A stretch of DNA of 40,101 bases from Coleofasciculus sp. LEGE 07092 (GTDB taxonomy: Bacteria; Cyanobacteriota; Cyanobacteriia; Cyanobacteriales; Coleofasciculaceae), in the NCBI RefSeq assembly GCF_015207375.1, contig NZ_JADEWY010000055.1, forward strand, positions 1 to 40,101. Direction: 5' to 3'. Positions 23,123 to 32,900 of this stretch are shown in pieces; the first letter of the stretch is position 1; each line of letters opens with the position of its first letter. The position numbers and the translations under genes were made by a program. The notes beneath the pieces are model-generated. The model saw nothing but the letters and a program-made list of their open reading frames with translations. It made no database searches and had not been told where the DNA came from.

Positions 23123-25927
23123 TTAAAGCCAATTCCCCACAAATACGAACGGTGCCCAATAATAGGGGTGTCGCCCATATTTAGGATCTTGCAAAATAGC
23201 TAACTGAGCGTGGCGCAGGGCTTCAGCTTTCGTCACCGTTTCCTTGGTTAACTCGTCATAGAACTGAACCATCAGCTTTGAGGTTGCCTCATCATCGACG
23301 AGCCACAACGTCGCCAGTGTGCTGCGAGCGCCGGCTCTTACTGCCACACCAGCAATTCCCAACGCCGCTCTATCATCTCCTTTAGCGGTTTCACAAGCAC
23401 TGAGAACCAGTAATTCAATCGGATTTGAGCCCCGTAAGTCAGTTGTTTCTAGTAAATTATTTAATTCATTGACATCAATGCGATCGTCCCAGGTTAAGAT
23501 AAATGTCCCCTCAGCCTTTGAACTAAACTGACCGTGAGTGGCTAGGTGTACTATCGGGAAAGACCCTTGATCGAGGGTATTTTGCAAGATGGTTTTGGTA
23601 AACTGGTCATTGAGCAGCAACTCTCCAGGCATCAGATCTTGAATTTCTTTGAGTTCTCTCTCTACATTAGGCAGGGCTCCAAAGACGCCACGGGATTCGG
23701 AGAGTCCGGCGGTTAAAACCCTGAGATCTCTTTGGGTCAAAGGTTTAGATTCGAGTAACTCTAGTCCTGGGGTTAGAGCGATCGCATACTTTTCTAGCAA
23801 ATACTGCTCACCATCGAAAAGAGCCGCCATAGGAATATTACGCAGGGAGCCGTTGAGGACAAATACCAACGTTTTAACCTCACTTTCGACTAAAGCAGCT
23901 TCCGTGGGTCGAATCAACCAATCATAAACTTCTTGGGCAAGGGGTATATACTGCCGACTGGTACGCTGGGGCAGAAATTTGCGGAGTTCTAATAAGGTAC
24001 TTTCAACTTGGTTTTGGGGAATGATGGTGGTGTAATGACGTAAGGGTTGCTGAGGTAAGCTGAGAATCACTTCCAAGCGGTTTTGCAGAACAATGGGATA
24101 AATAATCGCCGCCTGTTGATCAAGGGTGTCAATTTTGACAGGCTTGGCACTCAAACAATCCGTCCGAAAGAAGTTATCCAGTTCAGCCAACTGTAACGAT
24201 TCAATCACCTGACGGGCTTGTTCAAGCCGTTCTGGATCAATTTGGCTATCATCTTCTGGTAAGAGTAACTCCACCAACTCCCGATATATCGGCTCAACAC
24301 CTTTTTGAAATGAGAACTGGACATCAGAATTCACCGCCACCAAATCGCTGCGGAGAGATTGTAGGGTACTAACTGCTCCACTGTAAGCCGCGATCGCTCC
24401 TTGAGTATCTCCTTGTTTGTTGAGCAAGCGTCCAAGTTGCCACTGCCACAGATACAGAATATCTAAGGCTTGGATAGATTGAGCCCGCACTGAGGCTTGT
24501 TGAGTTAGCTCTCGCGCTTCTTCAAATTGATTAGTTTGTTCGTAAAGTCCTCCCAAAGTGCCGAGGGCATAGGCTTGTGCTCTTGTGTCTCCCAGACTCT
24601 TCCCTTGCTGACTCGCTGTTGCCAACAGTTGAGCAATCATTGTCCAGTCTGGAAAACCGGCTTGCAGTTCCTGAGACTGATTTTCTGAGTACTGTTTGAG
24701 TGCTATCAACGTTTGAGCAAAGTTGATGCGGGAGTAAATAGCTGGGTGAGACAGGGGTAAGTCATCAAGTTGAGTCTGGATTTGACGCCACAAGGGTAGA
24801 GCTGGCTGAATCTTTTCAGTTTTGACTAAAAAGCTGAGTTGATTTAATTGAGCTTGAATGGTTAGGGTTGGAGAGTTTGATGCGGCAGCCGCTTGTTCGT
24901 AGAAATCTAGAGCCTCTTGGGTTTGCTGCTGTTGACGAGCTGTATTTGCCAAGCTTAATAGGGCAGCACTAGTATCTTGAGGCGATCGCAAATTCCGGGC
25001 AATCTGCAAACTTTGCTCTAGGGTTTCGCGGGAGCGGGGCAAGTCACCAACGAGTAGCAGAACATCAGCGAGGGAGCGCAACCCAACTGCCTTAGTTAGG
25101 GAATCCGGTTGAGCCTCAAGACTTTGCTGAACCTGGTTGAGCAAGGCTAGGGCGCGACGGTAAAACCCTAAAACTTGCATCGCTTGCGCTTGATTGATTT
25201 GGCTCTTGATTTCGCCAACCTCATTTCCGAGTTGACGGTAAAGGGCAGTCGCTTGCTGCCAAGTGACTAAAGCTTGCTCGGTTTGTCCTAATGTTAATTG
25301 CAGACGACCTTGAATATCTAAGCTTTGGGCAAGAATTCGCTGGCGTTGTGCGGGGGATTCGGCGGCTTTTTCTGTTTGCAAAAGGGCGAGACTGGTTGAG
25401 ATGGCATCGGTTGCCTGCGACCACAACCCCAGTTGCTGATAAGCTAAGGAGAGATTACTCAGTACTGTTGCTTGTTTGAGAGTATCCCCTTGGGCTTGAT
25501 ACGCATCAGCGGCTTGTTGCAAAACCGTTACGGCTTGGGTAAATTGCCCCGTTTCATAAAGAGTTTTGCCTTGCTCGACTAAGCCTGCGGTTGGAGATTG
25601 GGAAACCGGGGAATCGAGGGCAAGGGTGTAGAACTTTCTGTCGAGTTGCTTTAAGGGAGACGGGAAAACAGGAAGCGAAGAAGAAGCCGTAGTAATCGGC
25701 AATCGGCTTGAGGGAGCTTTTGCGAACGTCGGCGAACCCACTGCACACAAAAATGCTACAACTAGCGCTAGGAGGAACCAACTCCACCCCTTTTTCGGGG
25801 GTAAGGGAGTGAGATTTATGTGCCTGCTGAGGCGTTTTACCCGCCCTCTCTGACTGCTATCGAAAGGTGAGATAGCTCTGAAAAGCGATCGCAAGCGCTG
25901 ATAAGGTGGATGCCGTTTTCTGGTCAT
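23123..25927 (-). CDS. Exported TPR-CHAT caspase-like protein CHAT-2
   Basis: The 934-aa protein has the same plan as CHAT-1: an Arg-rich 46-residue leader, a signal peptide-like helix (WSWFLLALVVAFLCAVG, then SPTFAKA), TPR-like repeats (about 115-520) and a C-terminal CHAT domain. The dyad is intact: His798 in HLATHGQF and Cys845 in VLSACETAKGD. The CHAT halves of CHAT-1 and CHAT-2 are closely similar, while the N-termini and TPR parts have diverged more. The Arg-rich leader is unusual; a later non-ATG start nearer the hydrophobic helix is possible, and no ribosome site settles it. It lies 100 bases downstream of FHA-2 in the same direction, so the two could be co-transcribed. It probably acts at the periplasmic face of the membrane. 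Confidence 0.92.
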   Translation of the reverse strand: MTRKRHPPYQRLRSLFRAISPFDSSQRGRVKRLSRHINLTPLPPKKGWSWFLLALVVAFLCAVGSPTFAKAPSSRLPITTASSSLPVFPSPLKQLDRKFYTLALDSPVSQSPTAGLVEQGKTLYETGQFTQAVTVLQQAADAYQAQGDTLKQATVLSNLSLAYQQLGLWSQATDAISTSLALLQTEKAAESPAQRQRILAQSLDIQGRLQLTLGQTEQALVTWQQATALYRQLGNEVGEIKSQINQAQAMQVLGFYRRALALLNQVQQSLEAQPDSLTKAVGLRSLADVLLLVGDLPRSRETLEQSLQIARNLRSPQDTSAALLSLANTARQQQQTQEALDFYEQAAAASNSPTLTIQAQLNQLSFLVKTEKIQPALPLWRQIQTQLDDLPLSHPAIYSRINFAQTLIALKQYSENQSQELQAGFPDWTMIAQLLATASQQGKSLGDTRAQAYALGTLGGLYEQTNQFEEARELTQQASVRAQSIQALDILYLWQWQLGRLLNKQGDTQGAIAAYSGAVSTLQSLRSDLVAVNSDVQFSFQKGVEPIYRELVELLLPEDDSQIDPERLEQARQVIESLQLAELDNFFRTDCLSAKPVKIDTLDQQAAIIYPIVLQNRLEVILSLPQQPLRHYTTIIPQNQVESTLLELRKFLPQRTSRQYIPLAQEVYDWLIRPTEAALVESEVKTLVFVLNGSLRNIPMAALFDGEQYLLEKYAIALTPGLELLESKPLTQRDLRVLTAGLSESRGVFGALPNVERELKEIQDLMPGELLLNDQFTKTILQNTLDQGSFPIVHLATHGQFSSKAEGTFILTWDDRIDVNELNNLLETTDLRGSNPIELLVLSACETAKGDDRAALGIAGVAVRAGARSTLATLWLVDDEATSKLMVQFYDELTKETVTKAEALRHAQLAILQDPKYGRHPYYWAPFVFVGNWL

Positions 25928-25982
25928 AATCTATCACTGTATTAAATTAAGTAACTTACATCTTGCCAATGGAACAGTTTCA

Positions 25983-26013
25983 CCCACTCCCCACTCCCCA
26001 CTCCCCACTCCCC
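25983..26013. repeat. Heptanucleotide STRR repeat (ccccact, about 4.4 copies)
   Basis: Consecutive ccccact units lie at 25989-25995, 25996-26002 and 26003-26009, with partial units on both sides. Short tandemly repeated heptamers of this type are known in filamentous cyanobacteria. This one sits in the 100-base gap between FHA-2 and CHAT-2. Confidence 0.85.
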
Positions 26014-26027
26014 TGCTCTGCATCAAC

Positions 26028-29000
26028 TCACAATCCCTTACAGGAACTAGGATTGAACCCAGGACGCTGAGGCGTCACTTCGGAGGCGACGGCGGTTAGA
26101 ACAACATTGCCTTGCTGATCGACTGTCCACCCCTGAGCTTCTACAATGGTTTTGACTGGGGACTCTTTTGTCGGGGTGGCGCTGACAACATCAGGTTGAC
26201 CGTCGGTTTCTGATTCTAACGGCACCCAATCAGCAATAGTCGCTTCACTAACTAACGGCTGATTGGGTTGCTGAGGCAGTCCGCCCCGTCCGGTGACAAC
26301 AAACTCACTGGCGTTTTGTTGAGCATCTGCCTGACAAGTGCGGTCTACTAATCCTTCCACATCGATGGGTTCGCTGGGCAATTGGCTTAAGCCACTACTC
26401 GGATCAACCTCTGGGGTATTAAGGTTAACATCGCCGTTCAAGCCAAATCGAGAACTAGCAGTGATATCGCTGTTTGGGGTGCGCTGGGGGCGGAATTCTA
26501 GACCAAAAATACTCTGAGCTGTAATGTTAATATTACCGCCATCACCACCAAAGGCATCGGCAACAATATCACTATTTTCTTCAGAAACAGCTACTAAGAA
26601 TTGCGTATCAATAGTAACGTTACCCCCATTCCCATTGCCGCCCAAAGCTTCGGCTGAAATGAGGCTGTTGCGGCGCATCTCAATGAAGTCTCGCGCTTCG
26701 AGGTCGATGTTACCCCCTTCACCCGATACAGTTCTCGCAATCAGAGAGCCTTTATTGTCAAGCCGAATGGAGTTGGCTGCGATAGTTATCATACCTGCAT
26801 TCCCAGTTGCTTGGGTGGGCAAAATCAGTCCGGCGACATTTCCAAACGTCAATGTGCCACTGGGAACGCTCAAGTCGCTAGTTGTGGTGCCAGTAGCGGC
26901 TGTTACCCGTGCCTCATCCCGAACAGTTAACTGTTCAGTGTTCACCTGCAAGTTACCAGCATTTCCACTACCAAACCCCTGAGAATATAAGCCACTGGGA
27001 AAACCAGTGTCTGATTTTCCACTGAGCTCTACTGACTCAGAAGCGTTAACAACTAAACTCCCGCCTGCACCATCGCCCCAAGTCGATACTGTCACCAAGC
27101 CGCCATCCCGGACGCTCAACCGTCTCGTGTTGATTGTTAAGTCTCCAGCATTTCCGGCATTCGTTGGGTTACTTAATGTATTAAAGGTATCAGTAGCGAT
27201 GCTGCTAGGAATCACATTAATCGGTGATTTGCCAATCACTTCTACTGACTCAGAGGCATTGACGGTTAATTTCCCGCCATTACCTTGACCTAAGGTCGGC
27301 GCTGCTACTAATGCTCCATCTCGAAGCGTCAATCGCCTAGTATTTATTGTCATATCTCCAGCATCACCAGTACCTAGAGTCGCAGCAGCCAAGAGGCTGG
27401 CACTCTGACCATCTACTGATATTCCACTCAGTTCCACAGACTCGGAGGCGTTCACCGTCAAATTCCCGCCTTGTCCCTGATTGCGAGTACTCGTGGATAT
27501 ATTTTGTCCGCCTTGGACAATCAATCGTTCTGTATTAATCAATAAATTTCCAGCATCTCCAATACCTTGACTCTCACTAAACAAACCGCCGACATTCATG
27601 GGGCTAATATCAATCAATTCCACGTCTGACGCATTCACTGTTAAATTACCACCACTTCCTTGACCAAACGTAAATGTTGATGCCTCTGCTCCCTCCCTGA
27701 CACTCAATCTCTCTGTTGTAATATTGACGTTTCCGGTATCTCCAGTTCCGAGAGCAGTTATGGCATATAAACCACTACCCGGATTCTGTATCAGTAAGCC
27801 TTGAGCGCCAGATACTTGAGCCTCAGGTAAGAAAGTAGCCAAGAAAGTAGCCAAGGAATTATCCGTCGGATTGCTCGATACTCCCGTAACGTCCACAGAC
27901 TCAGAGGTGGTTACATTCATATTTCCCCCTTGAGCTGCGCCTAATGTAGCAACAATAATGCGAGCGCCATCCTTTAATAAAAGCGATCGGGCATTAATGT
28001 TAATATCACCACCAGTCGTACCGGGTATAGGGGACGTACTGACACTGGTAATTAAGCGATCGCTCACTGATATTGTGCTATTACTCGTAAAGGTGATAGC
28101 CCCTCCCAAGCTTCCCAGAGAAAGGATTTCAGATACCGTGATATCGCCATTCGCCAGAAGCCTGATGTCACCTGCCTGTACTAAACCCGAGGTGTTAACC
28201 AAGTCATTGAGGGCAATACTACCTCTAGAATCGATAGTAACGGAGCCACCATTCCCCATTGGGTTAGCTGTGGTAATCGCTCCCGTGACTCCCGGTACAG
28301 TTGTTACTCCATTGACGGTAATCGTACCACCCGGTAGAGATAGGTTCGGCTGATACTGATTGGTTAAATAGACCACTCCCCCTTGATTAACAATACCGCC
28401 AATCGTGATATCTGCACTCGTGGCAGCACCAATCGGGTTGGGGAAGGGGGGAACTATAACTCCCGAGGGAGGAGGAGTATCTTCAATACCAGGACTCCCC
28501 ACTGCCGTAGTACCTGCTCGAATATCTAAAGTTGGTTGAGTCTTGCCGTTAATTGATACTGTCGTGCCATCCGAGAGTGTGATATTCTCCTCAATTCCAT
28601 CCTGTACGTCTGAGCCTGTAATAAAAACACCACCAGGAATCGTCACACTCCCCCCGGCAAAAATATGCAAGGAGACGCCCTGATAACCCCCTAAAATTAC
28701 ATCCCCACTGGCACGAATCACCGGATCATTGGGACTTTTTAACATCCCTGGAGTTCCATCTAACTGTTCAAGTCGGAAATTACCCCCAGTCGTGTAATGA
28801 GCATCTCCTGTGACAGTATTTCCTGAACGTAATACCAAATCACCCCCAGCAAATAACCCACTCTCAGCATGGTTCAAGGCAAAAATACCGAGACGATTAA
28901 CGCCTTCAATGAATAGCCGATTTCCAGCAGCGGCAATAAAGGGATTGCTTGTCGTGTCTCGCACCTGTACCGTATCTGCGGCAATTAGGGTTAAATTTCT

Positions 29001-29633
29001 ACCCGCCTGTAGAGAACCCTGCACCTTCAGATTACTGCCGATGAGGGTTAAATCTTCTCCGGCGGCTAAATTACCCGTACTTGCTATTGCACTTTTGGGG
29101 TTAACCTGTCCATATTGGAGTCCAGGAGTAACGTTAATTGCTAATAGGGGAGGCGCTTCAGGATTAGTGGCACTAAACTCCACACCATTGCCAAAGATAA
29201 TAGAGTTATCTGTCGATGCTGCAAAGGAGCCTGGTACATCTAATTTGGCATTTGCACCAAAAATAATACCGTTGGGATTGAGCAGATATAGATTAGCTCC
29301 CCCATTGACTCCCAGTGTTCCTAAAATCTTGGAAACCTGACTGCCAGTGATGCGAGAGAAAATGTTTTCAATACCGATGGGATTGGCGAAGTAAACACGC
29401 TGCTGCTGTTGGACATTAAAGTCGCTGAAACTGTGGAATAGATTAGCCTCGCGCTGTGCGCCGCCCTCAATCAAATCGGCAGACAGTCCTTTGATAGTCA
29501 CATTGGGTGTTACTACAGACTCTTCTATTCCCAAGGTGGTATCGGGGGTAATCTGGGCTAGGGTGGGTTGTGCTGTCCCTGCGATTAGCCCACTCCACGC
29601 CACAACTCCTGCTATCTTTAATTTTTTGGACAT
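26028..29633 (-). CDS. Filamentous-hemagglutinin-like secreted exoprotein FHA-2
   Basis: The 1201-aa protein has a signal peptide ending in TAQPTLAQ, then a TPS secretion domain with NLFHSFSDFN (64-73) and NPNGIIFG (119-126). A long beta-helical body follows, with recurring units such as NASESVELSG, GDAGNLTVN and LSVRDG. The C-terminal module has EFVVTGRGGLPQQP and IVEAQGW, with the only two cysteines, Cys1100 and Cys1198. The last residues are SSCKGL. It is a close paralogue of FHA-3 upstream: both ends are nearly identical and the middle differs. AAGGTAGG upstream of the ATG can bind the ribosome. It is presumed exported across the outer membrane by a TpsB protein encoded elsewhere, and presumed to be an adhesin or matrix component; the target is unknown. 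It is followed after 100 bases by CHAT-2 in the same direction. Confidence 0.9.
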   Translation of the reverse strand: MSKKLKIAGVVAWSGLIAGTAQPTLAQITPDTTLGIEESVVTPNVTIKGLSADLIEGGAQREANLFHSFSDFNVQQQQRVYFANPIGIENIFSRITGSQVSKILGTLGVNGGANLYLLNPNGIIFGANAKLDVPGSFAASTDNSIIFGNGVEFSATNPEAPPLLAINVTPGLQYGQVNPKSAIASTGNLAAGEDLTLIGSNLKVQGSLQAGRNLTLIAADTVQVRDTTSNPFIAAAGNRLFIEGVNRLGIFALNHAESGLFAGGDLVLRSGNTVTGDAHYTTGGNFRLEQLDGTPGMLKSPNDPVIRASGDVILGGYQGVSLHIFAGGSVTIPGGVFITGSDVQDGIEENITLSDGTTVSINGKTQPTLDIRAGTTAVGSPGIEDTPPPSGVIVPPFPNPIGAATSADITIGGIVNQGGVVYLTNQYQPNLSLPGGTITVNGVTTVPGVTGAITTANPMGNGGSVTIDSRGSIALNDLVNTSGLVQAGDIRLLANGDITVSEILSLGSLGGAITFTSNSTISVSDRLITSVSTSPIPGTTGGDININARSLLLKDGARIIVATLGAAQGGNMNVTTSESVDVTGVSSNPTDNSLATFLATFLPEAQVSGAQGLLIQNPGSGLYAITALGTGDTGNVNITTERLSVREGAEASTFTFGQGSGGNLTVNASDVELIDISPMNVGGLFSESQGIGDAGNLLINTERLIVQGGQNISTSTRNQGQGGNLTVNASESVELSGISVDGQSASLLAAATLGTGDAGDMTINTRRLTLRDGALVAAPTLGQGNGGKLTVNASESVEVIGKSPINVIPSSIATDTFNTLSNPTNAGNAGDLTINTRRLSVRDGGLVTVSTWGDGAGGSLVVNASESVELSGKSDTGFPSGLYSQGFGSGNAGNLQVNTEQLTVRDEARVTAATGTTTSDLSVPSGTLTFGNVAGLILPTQATGNAGMITIAANSIRLDNKGSLIARTVSGEGGNIDLEARDFIEMRRNSLISAEALGGNGNGGNVTIDTQFLVAVSEENSDIVADAFGGDGGNINITAQSIFGLEFRPQRTPNSDITASSRFGLNGDVNLNTPEVDPSSGLSQLPSEPIDVEGLVDRTCQADAQQNASEFVVTGRGGLPQQPNQPLVSEATIADWVPLESETDGQPDVVSATPTKESPVKTIVEAQGWTVDQQGNVVLTAVASEVTPQRPGFNPSSCKGL

Positions 29634-29924
29634 TTTATACCCTACCTTTTATCAAGCTAGCTTAATCATTCAATGAGTAACAACTAAACCATTCACCTTA
29701 ACTTTAAAACCCCCTTGAGATTCTTGACAAAAATAACAACTGCTCCCTGTTTTTTTGTTTTTATCCTCTTAACACAAAAATGTATTTGATTCGGGTTTTT
29801 GTTAGTCTTCCTGAGGTCTATGATAGGCGATAGAGTAGGGTTAGGAGTCTGGAGTTATTAAGTTAAAAGAGGAGTTAATTTTTCTGACGCCTAAACTCCA
29901 GAACTTCTGAATCTACCTACCCAT
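29634..29924. other. Gap between FHA-3 and FHA-2
   Basis: The gap is AT-rich with T-runs (29750-29765). A 9-base inverted repeat, tctggagtt (29848-29856) and aactccaga (29894-29902), has a 37-base loop and lies just past the FHA-3 stop, where it may be a weak terminator. The promoter of FHA-2, if separate, would be at 29650-29800. No gene was seen. Confidence 0.4.
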
Positions 29925-32900
29925 TCAGGAACGACGGCAAGAACTGGGATTGAACTGAGGATCTTGAGGCGTCAGATCGGGAGCTGATGCTGTCAGGATG
30001 ACGTTGCCCTTGTCATCGACCATCCATCCCTGAGCTTCTACAATGGGTTTAACTGGAGAACTATCTGCTAGTATCATGGCAGGCGTTTCTGAGGGATTTG
30101 CGCTTCGCAGCAGCGCTTCGCTATCGCTAATTTCAGACTCTAGGGGCACCCAATCAGCAATAGTCGCTTCACTAACTAACGGCTGAGTCGGTTGCTGAGG
30201 CAATCCGCCCCGTCCGGTAACAACAAACTCACTGGCGTTTTGTTGAGCATCTGCCTGACAAGTGCGGTCTACTAATCCTTCCACATCAATGGGTTCGCTG
30301 GGTAATTGGGTTAAGCCACTACTTGGATCAACATCTGGGGTATTAAGGGTAACATTGCCGTTCAAGCCAAATCGAGAACTAGCTGTGATATCGCTTTTTG
30401 GAGTTCGCTGGGGGCGGAATTCTAGACCAAAAATACTCTGAGCCGTAATGTCAATATTACCGCCATCACCACCAAAGGCATCGGCAACAATATCACTATT
30501 TTCTTCAGAAACAGCTACTAAGAATTCTGTATCAATGGTGATGTTACCGCCGTTACCCTCACCTCCCGAAGCTTCAGCAGAAATCAGGCTGTTGCGCCGC
30601 ATCTCAATGAAGTCCTGCGCGTTCAGCATGATTTCACCCCCTTCACCGGATACAGTTTTAGCGATTAAAGCACCTCCGTTATCCAGTCGAATCGAGTTAG
30701 CAGCAATCCTCATCGTCCCTGCATCTCCTGTCGCTTCATCGGCAAATGTCAACCTCAATCCAGCCCCAAAATCATAATTACCACTGGTAAACCTCACTAA
30801 GTCATCCTCAGTAGTTCCCGTAGAAACCGTTATTCTGGCTCCATTTTTAACCGTTAGCTGTTGGGTTTCAACTGCCAAGTTGTTACCATCTCCGGCAGCA
30901 AACCCCTGAGAATACAAACCACTGGGAATACCTGCTGCTGATGTTCCACTTAGTTCGACAGACTCAGAAGCGTTGACGAATAAACTCCCCGCCTCACCGG
31001 AACCAAAGGTAGAGGCGGATACAATTGAGCCATCTCGAACGCTCAATCGCTTCGTATTAATCGTTAATATTCCCCCATTTCCGGTTTCAGTCGTATCTGT
31101 CGATAAGCCACCGGGAATTCCATTAACGGCTGATACTCCCATCAGTTCGACAGACTCCGAGGCGTTGACAGTCAAATTTCCGGCGTTACCTTCGCTAAAA
31201 GATGTTGTTCCTACTGCTGCTCCATTCCGCAGAATTAACCGTCTGGTTGTTACGGTTAAGTTTCCAGCATCACCAGAACTTCTAGTTCCAGCCCCCAATA
31301 GGGAAGGATACTGTTCATCGGGTGTAGTGCCACTCAACTCAACGGAGTCAGCCGCATTCACTATCAAATCTCCGCCCCTACTCTGACTAAAGGTACTGGT
31401 GGATATGCCTGAGCCATCTCGGATTGCCAAACGTCCCGTATCAATACTGATATCTCCAGCATCTCCAGCTCCATAAGACTGAGTATATAAACCACCGGGA
31501 ATATTCAGGGGGGTAGTGCCAATTAATTCTATGGCTTCAGAGGCTTTGACGGTTACATTTCCCCCCAATCCCTGAGCAAAACTGTAAGCAGATATCTCAG
31601 AACCGTCTAAGATAGTCATTCGCCCCGTTTGAACAGTCACATCACCACCAGTACCAGTCCCTGCTGTTATGGATAATAGGGAAGTGGCAGGACTGTTGAT
31701 TGGTGAACCGGGGGCATTTATTAGCGTTTTGACGGCTTCTGGGGGGAGTGTTGCTAAAAAGTCACTCAGCGGCGGAATTGCTGTTAATAGGGTGTCTAAT
31801 AGTTTACTATCTGCCTGTGTTCCACTCAGTTGAATAGACTCAGATGCCCTTACATTCAGATTCCCTCCTTGAGCTGCCCCAAAAGTCCCCACAATCAGTC
31901 GAGCAGCATTGGTTAAGGAAAGTGATTCTGTCTTGACATTAATATCACCACCACGAATAGGTAGAGGGCTAAAAGGCAGAAGACTAGCACTGAGAATAAG
32001 GCTATTGTCTAGAGATAAGGTGCCATTACTGGTAAGGTTGATAGTCCCCCCCAATACACCTACAGAATAAATGTCAGACGTGGTAATATCGCCGTTTGCC
32101 AAAAGCCTGATATCGCCTGCCTGTCCTAAACCAGAAGTGTTAACCAGGTCATTGAGGGCAATACTACCTCTAGAATCGATAGTAACGGAGCCACCATTCC
32201 CCATTGGATTAGCCGTGGTAATCGCCCCAGTAACTCCCGGCACTGTCGTTAGGGAATTGACGGTAATCGTACCACCCGGTAACGATAGGTTGGGCTGATA
32301 CTGATTGGTTAAAAAGACCACTCCCCCTTGATTAACAATACCGCCGATAGTAATATCTGCACTCGTTGGAATACTCGTATCTAGGGGGGGTAATGTAGTT
32401 AAGGTACTTGGCACTGGGGGAGTATCGATGATTGAAGGACTACCAACTGCTGTAGTCCCAGCTCGGATATCTAAAGTCGGTTGCGTTTTCCCGTTAATTG
32501 ATACGGTTGTGTCATCGGATAAGGTAATAGTCTCAACCAGTCCGTTGATAGGGTCAGGAATACCAATGATCACACCCCCCAGAATCGTCACACTTCCCCC
32601 AGCTAAAATGTGTAGTGAGGCTCCCTGATAACCTCCTAAAATTACATCCCCACTGGCACGAATTACCGGATCAGTGGGACTTTTTAGTACTCCTGGAGTT
32701 CCATCCAACTGTTCAAGCCGGAAATTCCCCCCTGTGGTGTAATGAGCATCCCCTCTGACAGTATTTCCTGAACGTAATACCAAATCACCCCCAGAAAATA
32801 AGCCACTGCTAGGATAATTCAACGCCAAGATATCAATCCCCTTGATACCCTCCACTAAGAGTTGATTTCCAGCAGAGGCAATGAAGGGATGGGTTGTTGT

